DNA from: Nostoc cf. edaphicum LEGE 07299
GTDB lineage: Bacteria; Cyanobacteriota; Cyanobacteriia; Cyanobacteriales; Nostocaceae
Direction: 5' to 3'
NCBI RefSeq assembly: GCF_015207245.1
Contig: NZ_JADEXF010000107.1
Span: 1-8,190 of the forward strand
Length of the DNA stretch: 8,190 nucleotides
Positions 1-5,907 of this stretch are shown here, piece by piece (within the stretch, counting starts at the first letter, position 1; each line of letters begins with the position of its first letter). The notes below the pieces were generated by a model, which saw only the letters and a program-made list of their open reading frames with translations, was not told where the DNA came from and searched no databases. The translations under genes were made by a program, and so were the position numbers.

Positions 1-291
1 ATTCTAGAACAAAATAGTTCTGAAGAAATTTTACAGATAATTAACGAAAATCTTGCTGATATGTTAATTGCTGATAAACGCTATCAAGACACTTCTCTCA
101 CAGCTAGAATTCCATTCCTAGACATTAATACTGAACGCAACCATCCTTATGCAGGGTATATAGGAATTTTAGAAATAGCACGAGAATTGTATGCTGCTTT
201 TTACAATCCTGTGTGGGAACAAGTATGCCGACCAGCCCCGTGGTCAGTAGGAGTAGAGTCGGCAGGAAATTCTCAACAGGAGGAAATTTGA
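1..291 (+). CDS. nifE: NifE-type nitrogenase cofactor scaffold, alpha subunit (C-terminal end only; possibly VnfE)
   Basis: The reading frame is open from base 1 and gives the last 96 residues of a NifE/NifD-superfamily protein; the start lies outside the window. NifE pairs with NifN as an alpha2beta2 cytoplasmic scaffold on which the NifB-derived cluster is matured into the nitrogenase cofactor. The diagnostic stretch is RIPFLDINTERNHPYAGY followed by NPVWEQVCRPAPW, the usual NifE C-terminal signature. The segment just before it reads IADKRYQDTSLTA where NifE proteins normally have a GGRN-x-Y-x-ALK-like sequence, so this copy has diverged there. The stop codon shares its last base with the nifN start, implying translational coupling. 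The family call is secure. Whether it serves the main Mo system, a second Mo system or a V-nitrogenase (VnfE) cannot be settled from this fragment. Confidence 0.9.
   Translation: MLEQNSSEEILQIINENLADMLIADKRYQDTSLTARIPFLDINTERNHPYAGYIGILEIARELYAAFYNPVWEQVCRPAPWSVGVESAGNSQQEEI
278..283 (+). promoter_or_regulatory. Ribosome binding site of nifN
   Basis: A perfect AGGAGG sits inside the last codons of nifE, seven bases before the ATG at 291. It fixes the nifN start at 291 rather than at the upstream in-frame alternative at 213. It is the only strong Shine-Dalgarno sequence I see ahead of a gene in this window. Confidence 0.85.
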
Positions 292-1601
292 TGGCGATTA
301 TTAGCGTTACGAGTACATCTGTTGCAGTTAATCCCCTGAAGCAAAGCCAAACTGTGGGTGCAGTTTTAGCCTTTTTGGGATTGAAGGGAATCATGCCTTT
401 ATTACACGGTTCTCAAGGCTGTACTGCTTTAACTAAGGCGGTATTAGTACAGCATTTCCGTCAGGCGATTCCCCTTTCCAGTACAGCGATGACCGAAGTT
501 GCAACCATTTTGGGTGGTGAGGAAAGAGTTGAACAAGCAATCTTGACTTTGGTGCAGAGATCCAAACCAGAAATTATTGGTCTTTGTAGCACTGGACTGG
601 TGGAAACCAGAGGTGATGATATGGGGCGCTTTGTTAAGGAGATTCGCCACCGTCACCCAGAACTGGATTATTTACCAATTGTGCTTGTCTCTACACCAGA
701 TTTCAAAGGTACATTACAGGATGGCTTTGCTGGTGCGGTTGAGAGTATTGTCAGGGAAATTCCTCAAAAAAGCTCCAAGCAAGACGCTTGCCCCACACAA
801 ATCACTATTTTGGCGAGTTCTGCCTTCACACCAGGGGATGTCCAGGAAATTAAAGAGATTGTCACCTCTTTTGGACTTGTACCTATTGTCGTACCAGACC
901 TTTCTGGCGTACTAGATGGTTCTATAGAAGATTCTTCTAGTGCCATCACAGCTAATGGTACAAATGCAGCACAGTTGCGCTCAATTGGTAGTTCTGTATT
1001 CACTTTGGCGCTAGGTGATAGTATGCGGGGTGGGGCGCAAATTTTGGAGCAAAGATTCAATATACCTTATGAGGTATTTGGTGAACTGACGGGACTAGCA
1101 GCAGTAGATAAATTCCTGCAAGCTTTGGCGGATATCAGTGGTGTCAGCGTACCGGAGAAATACCGCCGTCAACGCCGTCAGTTGCAACATGTGATGTTGG
1201 AGAATCACTTTTACTTTGGGTGCAAGCGAGTTTCTTTGGCGCTGGAACCAGATTTGCTTTGGTCAACAGTTGCTTTTTTGCGATCGCTAGGAGTTGAGAT
1301 TCACGCAGCAGTGACAACAACACGCTTTCCTTTGCTAGAAAAACTGCCGATCAAGAGCATCACTATCGGCGATTTGGAAGACTTTGAGCAATTAGCAGTT
1401 GGGTCTGATTTACTCATTACCAACTCTCATGGAGAGGCGATCGCTCAACGCTTAAAAATTCCTTTTTATCGTCAAGGGATTCCCATTTTTGACCGCTTAG
1501 ATTATGGTCAGTTTACCAAGGTTGGCTACCGAGGCACTATGCAGCTTTTATTTGACATTGGCAACCTGTTTTTAGAGCAGGAAACAAAGGTTAAGCATTA
1601 A
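291..1601 (+). CDS. nifN: NifN nitrogenase cofactor scaffold, beta subunit (possibly VnfN)
   Basis: This 436-residue protein, of normal NifN length, is the partner of NifE in the cofactor-maturation scaffold. The start at 291 has an ideal AGGAGG and overlaps the nifE stop by one base (TGATG). Recognisable NifN/NifK-family segments are SVAVNPLKQSQ near residues 10-20, HGSQGC at 39-44, IIGLCSTGLVETRGDD near 100-115, FTPGDVQEIKE, PYEVFGELTGLAAVD and SLALEPDLLWS. Cys44 falls at the position of the NifN Cys44 that helps ligate the shared [4Fe-4S] cluster in the Azotobacter NifEN complex. Two HIP1 octamers (1280, 1437) lie inside. In most cyanobacterial nif clusters nifX follows nifN; here it does not, and a palindrome and an unrelated ORF come next. 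The reading frame is complete with no sign of decay. VnfN is the main alternative identity. Confidence 0.93.
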   Translation: MAIISVTSTSVAVNPLKQSQTVGAVLAFLGLKGIMPLLHGSQGCTALTKAVLVQHFRQAIPLSSTAMTEVATILGGEERVEQAILTLVQRSKPEIIGLCSTGLVETRGDDMGRFVKEIRHRHPELDYLPIVLVSTPDFKGTLQDGFAGAVESIVREIPQKSSKQDACPTQITILASSAFTPGDVQEIKEIVTSFGLVPIVVPDLSGVLDGSIEDSSSAITANGTNAAQLRSIGSSVFTLALGDSMRGGAQILEQRFNIPYEVFGELTGLAAVDKFLQALADISGVSVPEKYRRQRRQLQHVMLENHFYFGCKRVSLALEPDLLWSTVAFLRSLGVEIHAAVTTTRFPLLEKLPIKSITIGDLEDFEQLAVGSDLLITNSHGEAIAQRLKIPFYRQGIPIFDRLDYGQFTKVGYRGTMQLLFDIGNLFLEQETKVKH

Positions 1602-1629
1602 TACAGAGCCAATTCTAACTGTTTATGAA

Positions 1630-1654
1630 ATATTACCAATATTATTGGTAATAT
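1630..1654. promoter_or_regulatory. Perfect 11-bp palindrome after nifN
   Basis: The arms ATATTACCAAT (1630-1640) and ATTGGTAATAT (1644-1654) are exact reverse complements separated by three bases, and start 28 bases after the nifN stop. No T-run follows, so it is a poor intrinsic terminator. The short spacer and symmetry fit a dimeric repressor operator or an mRNA 3'-end stabilising hairpin. Its TTACCAA/TTGGTAA half-sites recur in the inverted repeat upstream of modBC. Confidence 0.5.
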
Positions 1655-1720
1655 GTAGCACTAGATACAATCTCACCGATCAACTTCAGCTTTGATAGTT
1701 ACTGAAAAGCCGTATATGTC

Positions 1721-1744
1721 CATTGGTGAATATACCAACCAATG
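1721..1744. repeat. Imperfect dyad with CATTGGT / ACCAATG arms
   Basis: The seven-base arms at 1721-1727 and 1738-1744 are exact reverse complements around a ten-base spacer. The ACCA at 1734-1737 could pair alternatively with TGGT at 1724-1727. It lies in the 199-base gap between nifN and the HsdR-like gene, about 57 bases before that gene's ATG, so it could be a regulatory site for it. No clear -35/-10 pair was found in the gap. Confidence 0.3.
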
Positions 1745-1800
1745 TTCAGCAAACTCGTGCCTAGCTCCTGCATTTACTCAAATAAAATCTTCTATTGTTG

Positions 1801-2808
1801 ATGAATCCAGCACAGCTAAAAAAAACAACTGCCAAAGCGAGTCGTGTTACAAGAAAGCTTCGCCACCGTTTTGATTTCACACAATCTGCGATGCCTGGGT
1901 TGGGCGTACCCCTACTCAAAAGCCAGCTACGCGTTGGCGGAGTTTCTGTCTCCGACACGCTACGGGAACGTAGAGAAGCCATTGTACCATCTTTGCTCAC
2001 TTGGTTCGAGGTCATTGGCTACACAGTTTTATTAGAGCCAGACATTACTCTAGGTAAGCACCAGATAGGACGGAGTAGTTATAGTGATGTGGTTTTGTGT
2101 CAGCGTCTCCATAACGCTTTGCAGAAAATTAACCCGACAAAACCGGATGAGGCGATCGCCGCAGCTATCTATCAGGTTACTTGCACTCATGGTTCCGACT
2201 TGCTGGAAAATAACCGTCGCTTTCACAAATTTTTGACCACTGGTGTGGAAGTTGAATACCTGTATAACGAAGAAATAGTTCATGACTTTGTGTGGCTCAT
2301 AGATACGTCTAATCTACTAAACAATGATTGGCTAGCTATTCATCCCTTGACTATAGTTGAGGGGAGTTATACTCACTGTCCTGATGTAGTTGTCTTTATC
2401 AACGGTTTACCCTTGGCAGTTATTGCCTCGATTCAGCTAAGTGATGAACAGGCGACTTTCAAAGAAGGTTATCAGCGAATTCAGACCTACTGTCAACAAA
2501 TACCAAAGCTGTTTGACTACAATACATTCCTAATTGTTACTTATGGAAATCGGGCACGAATCGGTACATTAACCTCAGATTGGCAGGAGTTTTTACCCTG
2601 GCGCACCATTGATGGAGAAGATTTTCCTGCCAAGGGCGCAACTGAACTAGAGGTGATGATTCAAGGCATTTTTGACAAACGGCGTTTCTTAGAGCAAGTA
2701 TTGCACTTGATAGTGTTTGAAGAGAATGGAAGCAGCATTAGTAAAAAATTGCTTCGCCGACCTTTTTGTACTACACAGTACCCCAAAAAATCTTTGCACC
2801 AAGGCTAG
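1801..2808 (+). CDS. Truncated, nuclease-inactivated HsdR N-terminal domain (type I restriction enzyme R-subunit relic)
   Basis: The 335-residue frame from the ATG at 1801 matches the N-terminal domain of type I restriction R subunits from about residue 60 to 317. Family landmarks are SYSDVVL, EAIAAAIYQVT, LLENNRRFHKFL, GVEVEY, VEG, PDVVVFINGLPLAVI, RIGTLTSDW, PWRTIDGE and FDKRRFLEQVLHLIVFEENG. Full R subunits run to about 1,000 residues with SF2 translocase motors; here the protein stops after residue 335, before any Walker A, with an unrelated last 17 residues or so. The PD-(D/E)xK site has decayed: Asp195 is kept, but the following E-x-K is Ala209-Ser-Ile211, and the Gln of the QxxxY motif is Arg226. 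Residues 1-60 are not HsdR-like and largely come from a palindromic repeat. No hsdM or hsdS is nearby. It is either a pseudogene with an intact frame or a repurposed DNA-binding or structural domain. Two TTG codons just upstream (1795, 1798) are alternative starts. No Shine-Dalgarno sequence is evident. Confidence 0.75.
   Translation: MNPAQLKKTTAKASRVTRKLRHRFDFTQSAMPGLGVPLLKSQLRVGGVSVSDTLRERREAIVPSLLTWFEVIGYTVLLEPDITLGKHQIGRSSYSDVVLCQRLHNALQKINPTKPDEAIAAAIYQVTCTHGSDLLENNRRFHKFLTTGVEVEYLYNEEIVHDFVWLIDTSNLLNNDWLAIHPLTIVEGSYTHCPDVVVFINGLPLAVIASIQLSDEQATFKEGYQRIQTYCQQIPKLFDYNTFLIVTYGNRARIGTLTSDWQEFLPWRTIDGEDFPAKGATELEVMIQGIFDKRRFLEQVLHLIVFEENGSSISKKLLRRPFCTTQYPKKSLHQG
1889..1975. repeat. Nostoc-type palindromic repeat inside the HsdR-like ORF
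   Basis: This G+C-richer block contains two adjacent hairpins. The first pairs CGGAG (1938-1942) with CTCCG (1950-1954), extended by GCGT (1931-1934) with ACGC (1957-1960). The second pairs CTACG (1960-1964) with CGTAG (1969-1973) around a GGAA tetraloop. From memory, sequences containing TCTCCGACACGCTACG recur in many copies in Nostoc/Anabaena genomes. It is translated in frame as roughly residues 31-58, just ahead of the true HsdR homology. The outer limits are approximate because only the hairpins are certain. Confidence 0.55.
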
Positions 2809-2880
2809 TAAATGTTTAGTTATCAGTGATTAGTAGAAAAACTAACTCACAATTCAAAATTCCCAATTGCTACTTTCAGC

Positions 2881-3264
2881 ATGAAAGTTATAACTATGAA
2901 CACAAGTTGGTATGAACAAGAGCTAGTCAAAGAATTCAAAACGGTTATTGCTCATTCTTTCCCACAAGTTGAGGAATTGCTAAAACACTGTCATGTTAAA
3001 CTCATCGAGTCTTATTGGGGAAGACCTCGTGTTCACTTTCTGCCATACTTCACTATTTATTGCCCTGACAATCTGATTGCTGATGTCAAAGCCAAAATAT
3101 CTATACTCAGAGAAGTAGCAGAATATGCAGGATTAGTTGAAGTTGTCTGCCTAAATGCTACACATCTGCTGCGAGATCCGATGTCGAAGATAAAGCAGAC
3201 AGATCCACGTTTGTGGTTAGAACTACAATGGCTTGCAACACAAAAACAAGAACATTTACTATGA
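2881..3264 (+). CDS. Small unrecognised protein (127 aa)
   Basis: I do not recognise the family. The frame starts at the ATG at 2881, with a second in-frame ATG at 2896 giving 122 residues; neither has a clear Shine-Dalgarno sequence. The protein looks soluble, with no signal peptide or membrane segment. The N-terminal 35 residues appear helical and charged, followed by HCHVKLIES, an aromatic stretch (residues 46-62, including YFTIYC), a probable amphipathic helix (66-82), a beta-like segment VEVVCLNA, and a basic then tryptophan-containing C-terminus. Three cysteines (37, 61, 90) and adjacent histidines are present but form no known metal motif. It follows the HsdR-like ORF by 72 bases. It resembles the next gene in layout (CH pair, then I-x-C strand, then helix). 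A real gene is likely from its length and composition, but function is unknown. Confidence 0.6.
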   Translation: MKVITMNTSWYEQELVKEFKTVIAHSFPQVEELLKHCHVKLIESYWGRPRVHFLPYFTIYCPDNLIADVKAKISILREVAEYAGLVEVVCLNATHLLRDPMSKIKQTDPRLWLELQWLATQKQEHLL

Positions 3265-3302
3265 TTTCCCGACTTTGGGTGCAACTACAAAAGTGCTTAT
3301 TG

Positions 3303-3324
3303 CGCCATCTTTGAATAGATGGCG
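3303..3324. repeat. Perfect 8-bp stem-loop between the two small genes
   Basis: CGCCATCT (3303-3310) and AGATGGCG (3317-3324) are exact reverse complements around a six-base loop. It begins 38 bases after the upstream stop. A run of seven T lies at 3351-3357, but 26 bases downstream, too far for a standard intrinsic terminator. It could be an mRNA-stabilising or attenuating hairpin in the 125-base gap. No promoter was recognised there. Confidence 0.4.
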
Positions 3325-3389
3325 TGATGAAAACACGCAGTAACGTCGTATTTTTTTAACTAGTAATTCTCAATCCCTAGTTATTTACT

Positions 3390-3752
3390 ATGAATAAGTT
3401 CCCCCTTCCCGCAGATGATTTGCCTCCAACTGGAGCGCCTATACTTAACGAGTTATTCTACAGACAATTAGAAGAAGCTACTTGCAGGCGATTTTATCAA
3501 GCTTGCGGCCCAATTATGCGAGTTTTACTATCAAATTGTCACTGGTATTTCAAGATAAATACTAGTCCTCTGATGTTACTCATTATCTGCTATGACATAG
3601 AAAGTTATCTGCATATAGTCGATGCTATTCCCCAGTTCATCAAAAAGTTGAAGCAGTTTTCCAACAAAGGCAAAATTCACCTTTTTTCACCAGATTATAA
3701 AGGAGAACCTTGGGAAATCGAGATTGAAGAAACATCAGATGATGAAGCCTAG
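3390..3752 (+). CDS. Small unrecognised acidic-tailed protein (120 aa)
   Basis: The family is not recognised. The ATG at 3390 has no clear Shine-Dalgarno sequence. The first 18 residues are proline-rich ([13 protein letters not shown]). A helical segment [22 protein letters not shown] follows, then [13 protein letters not shown], a short hydrophobic strand [10 protein letters not shown] (61-70) that is too short and isolated to be a convincing membrane helix, a helix near [11 protein letters not shown], and a strand KIHLFSP. The C-terminus is acidic ([12 protein letters not shown]). It lies 125 bases after the preceding small gene on the same strand. Both share a CH pair followed by an I-x-C strand and an amphipathic helix, so they may be distant paralogues working together. 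It converges with modBC, whose stop is 180 bases away. Confidence 0.6.
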   Translation: MNKFPLPADDLPPTGAPILNELFYRQLEEATCRRFYQACGPIMRVLLSNCHWYFKINTSPLMLLIICYDIESYLHIVDAIPQFIKKLKQFSNKGKIHLFSPDYKGEPWEIEIEETSDDEA

Positions 3753-3862
3753 TCAAACAGGTAAATGACGAAAATTTGGTATTAATGAAGGCAGTAGGAT
3801 TTCACTTTTTTAAGTGCTTACCCCTTATAAGCTGTTCCAGATTGAAATTGCATGAACTAGGC

Positions 3863-3876
3863 GGGCTTTTCAGCCC
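3863..3876 (-). terminator. Weak candidate hairpin downstream of modBC
   Basis: On the minus strand GGGCT and AGCCC pair around a GAAA tetraloop, 57 bases after the modBC stop. No T-run follows, so it is at best an RNA-stabilising or factor-assisted end. A second small dyad, CACTT (3803-3807) with AAGTG (3812-3816), lies further on. The 180-base convergent gap 3753-3932 otherwise shows nothing recognisable. Confidence 0.25.
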
Positions 3877-3932
3877 AGACCACAAAAATTATAAAAATTT
3901 GAGATATGCTTCCCTAGATATGGTTTAGCTGA

Positions 3933-5759
3933 CTATTCCATCAAAATTAAGCGCAGAGGATCTAAACGCATATACCAAGGAAAAGGTTCATCTTTCATGG
4001 TTGCCCATTTTTCCTTGAAGACTTCTGCTTGCAGATGGTAATCTTGAGAATTCTTGCCGGCCGAGTGTAATTTGAGAAACAACGTCATTCGATGGGGCGT
4101 TTCACTTGTTCTTACCAACCAGCAGGGAAAGGTATTTTCCTGTGATAAGTCGTTGGTAAAAATAAACTGATGGGCACGAATGCCGATGTGGGATAATTCG
4201 CTTTTGACAGGTTCAATTACTTGCAGAGTACAACCCCAATCAATCGCTTCTACCTGTTGTGATGACTGGAGAACAACGCGGGAGAAGTTTTTGCATCCGG
4301 TAAGTTGCGCAACACTCACAGTAGCAGGATGCTGGAAAATCTCATGTTTGCTGCCATAATGAACTGCTCTACCATGCTCCAATACCAAAAGATTCGGACA
4401 AATCCGATAAGCTTCTTCCATATTATGGGTGACAAATAGAGTCACACCCTGGTAGTAAGCTAGAGTTTCTGTCATTTGCTGTTCTAATTGACTACGCAAA
4501 TGTGTATCAAGTGCCGAAAACGGCTCATCCAAAAGTAATGCTTCCGGTTGACTTGCCAATGCTCTTGCCAAAGCTACCCGTTGTTGCTGTCCCCCTGAGA
4601 GTTGATGTGGATAGCGATCGCCTAATCCCTGCAACTGCATCGCTATTAATTGCTGTTCTACCTGCACCCTAATACTCCCAGCAGATAGTTTTTTGGGCAA
4701 GCCAAAAGCAATATTTTGCGCCACACTCATGTGCGGAAACAAAGCATAATTCTGCACTAAAAAACCAATGCGGCGATCGCGGCTGGGTACATTAATCCCT
4801 TTTTCCGAGTCAAACAGGACTCTGCCATTTAAAACTATGCGCCCATGAAAGGGCGTTTCTATCCCCGCAAGGCAACGCAAAATCATGCTCTTACCTGCCC
4901 CAGAACCCCCTAACAATCCCAAGGGTTGCTCATCAGCAGTGAAAGCAACTTTTAAATGAAAGCTAGGAAGTATTTTCTCAATGTTGACAAACAATCCACC
5001 AGATTCAAAGCTAGAGTGCGGGCTATAAAAAATTTCTCCCCCTGCTTCCCCTGCTTCCCCTGCTCCCCCTGCTCCCTCTGCTCCCTCTGCTCCCCTCCTC
5101 TTTTCCCTCAATTCTTGCCAGAAGTTGACTGCAATAATTCCAGATAGAGAAATCACCATAATTGCGATCGCCCAAAACCATGCTTCGTCCATTGCTCCCG
5201 CTTCCACAGCAAAATAAATTGCCATTGGGATTGTCTGCGTTTGTCCGGGAATGTTACCAGCCAACATCAACGTTGCGCCAAATTCTCCCAAAGCACGGGC
5301 AAAAGCGAGCATTGTGGCGGCTGCAATGCCGGGTAATGCTAGGGGGAAACTGATGCGCCAAAAGATTGTAGCTTCGGTTGCGCCAAGGGTTCTAGCTACT
5401 CGCAGCAAGTTGCCATCTATTTGTTCAAAGGCTCCCAGTGCAGTTTTATACATTAAAGGAAAAGAAACTACTGTGGCTGCGATCGCTGCACCATACCAAG
5501 TAAAGACGATGCTGAAGTCAAAAGCCCCCATGAATTTCCCTACAGGGCCATTTTTGCCAAAAAATAGCAGTAACAAGAACCCAACAACGGTGGGAGGCAA
5601 AATCAGGGGCGCAATAAAGATACTCTCAATCAACGATTTACCTTTGCCACGATATCCCAGCATCCAGTAGGCAGCAGCGATACCTAAGAAGAAGGTGATA
5701 AATGTGGCAAGTAATGAAGTTTTGAGTGATATCCAAAGAGGCGATAAATCCAATGGCAT
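3933..5759 (-). CDS. modBC: ModBC: fused molybdate ABC transporter permease and ATP-binding protein
   Basis: One 608-residue inner-membrane protein carries both modules of the high-affinity molybdate importer. Residues 1-218 are ModB: hydrophobic segments near 10-35, 45-68, 85-108, 145-168 and 192-213, with the cytoplasmic EAA loop at about 112-145 (LGATEATIFWRISFPLALPGI). Residues 255-608 are ModC: Walker A GGSGAGKS (284-291), Q-loop Q336, signature LSGGQQQ (387-393), Walker B LLLDEP (408-413), H-loop His445, and a C-terminal MOP/TOBE-like region (about 505-608) containing IGIRAH. The linker (223-241) is a Gly/Ala/Glu tract encoded by a 9-bp tandem repeat. A fused modBC is known from Anabaena variabilis. 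The substrate-binding partner ModA is not in the window. The promoter region carries a perfect inverted repeat that could mediate Mo control. No strong Shine-Dalgarno precedes the ATG. Tungstate or another oxyanion remains possible, but molybdate fits best. Confidence 0.93.
   Translation of the reverse strand: MPLDLSPLWISLKTSLLATFITFFLGIAAAYWMLGYRGKGKSLIESIFIAPLILPPTVVGFLLLLFFGKNGPVGKFMGAFDFSIVFTWYGAAIAATVVSFPLMYKTALGAFEQIDGNLLRVARTLGATEATIFWRISFPLALPGIAAATMLAFARALGEFGATLMLAGNIPGQTQTIPMAIYFAVEAGAMDEAWFWAIAIMVISLSGIIAVNFWQELREKRRGAEGAEGAGGAGEAGEAGGEIFYSPHSSFESGGLFVNIEKILPSFHLKVAFTADEQPLGLLGGSGAGKSMILRCLAGIETPFHGRIVLNGRVLFDSEKGINVPSRDRRIGFLVQNYALFPHMSVAQNIAFGLPKKLSAGSIRVQVEQQLIAMQLQGLGDRYPHQLSGGQQQRVALARALASQPEALLLDEPFSALDTHLRSQLEQQMTETLAYYQGVTLFVTHNMEEAYRICPNLLVLEHGRAVHYGSKHEIFQHPATVSVAQLTGCKNFSRVVLQSSQQVEAIDWGCTLQVIEPVKSELSHIGIRAHQFIFTNDLSQENTFPCWLVRTSETPHRMTLFLKLHSAGKNSQDYHLQAEVFKEKWATMKDEPFPWYMRLDPLRLILME
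5042..5095. repeat. Six 9-bp tandem repeats (CTGCTYCCY) encoding the ModB-ModC linker
   Basis: Six contiguous units start at 5042, 5051, 5060, 5069, 5078 and 5087. They differ only at the sixth base (T or C) and ninth base (C or T). Read on the minus strand within modBC, each unit gives three codons, producing a Gly-Ala-Glu/Gly-rich tract at residues 223-241. The 9-bp period preserves the reading frame, so copy-number change would only alter linker length. Short tandemly repeated sequences of this kind are known in heterocystous cyanobacteria, usually between genes. Confidence 0.9.
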
Positions 5760-5793
5760 AGTTGCGTAGGGAAGAATTAGCTCAACTAATCCC

Positions 5794-5841
5794 TAATTTA
5801 CCAACTTTGGCTTTAATATGTTGGAAAAAGTTGGTAAATTA
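5794..5841. promoter_or_regulatory. Perfect 15-bp inverted repeat upstream of modBC (candidate operator)
   Basis: TAATTTACCAACTTT (5794-5808) and AAAGTTGGTAAATTA (5827-5841) are exact reverse complements with an 18-base spacer. The proximal arm is 34 bases upstream of the modBC ATG. The spacer holds a -10-like TATTAA on the minus strand (5818 to 5813), so a protein bound to both arms would cover the likely promoter. The site does not resemble the TATAT-containing ModE operator of Escherichia coli. Which divergent gene it controls is inferred only from proximity. Confidence 0.6.
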
Positions 5842-5907
5842 CATCACAATCAATCAAGGTAATCGCAAAAACTATCCAAACTTTAAACAAAATTCGGGTT
5901 CAGTTGG

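Noticed and set aside
213..290. Upstream extension of nifN to an earlier in-frame start at 213
   Set aside because: It would overlap the conserved NifE C-terminus by 79 bases, whereas the ATG at 291 has a perfect AGGAGG and starts at the normal NifN N-terminus.
1692..1874. 60-codon plus-strand ORF
   Set aside because: It overlaps the HsdR-like gene in another frame, shows no recognisable motif and has no ribosome binding site.
2761..2880. Continuation of HsdR in another frame (simple frameshift)
   Set aside because: Neither of the other forward frames after 2760 gives sequence resembling the HsdR motor domain, so the gene looks truncated rather than frameshifted.
3351..3357. Seven-T run as an intrinsic terminator
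   Set aside because: No stable hairpin is immediately upstream; the nearest good stem ends 26 bases earlier.
5042..5095. Tandem repeats as a possible CRISPR array
   Set aside because: The units are 9 bp, contiguous and without spacers, and lie inside a coding frame.
5251..5670. 139-codon plus-strand ORF opposite modB
   Set aside because: It is antisense to a well-supported permease domain and has low-complexity composition typical of a shadow frame.
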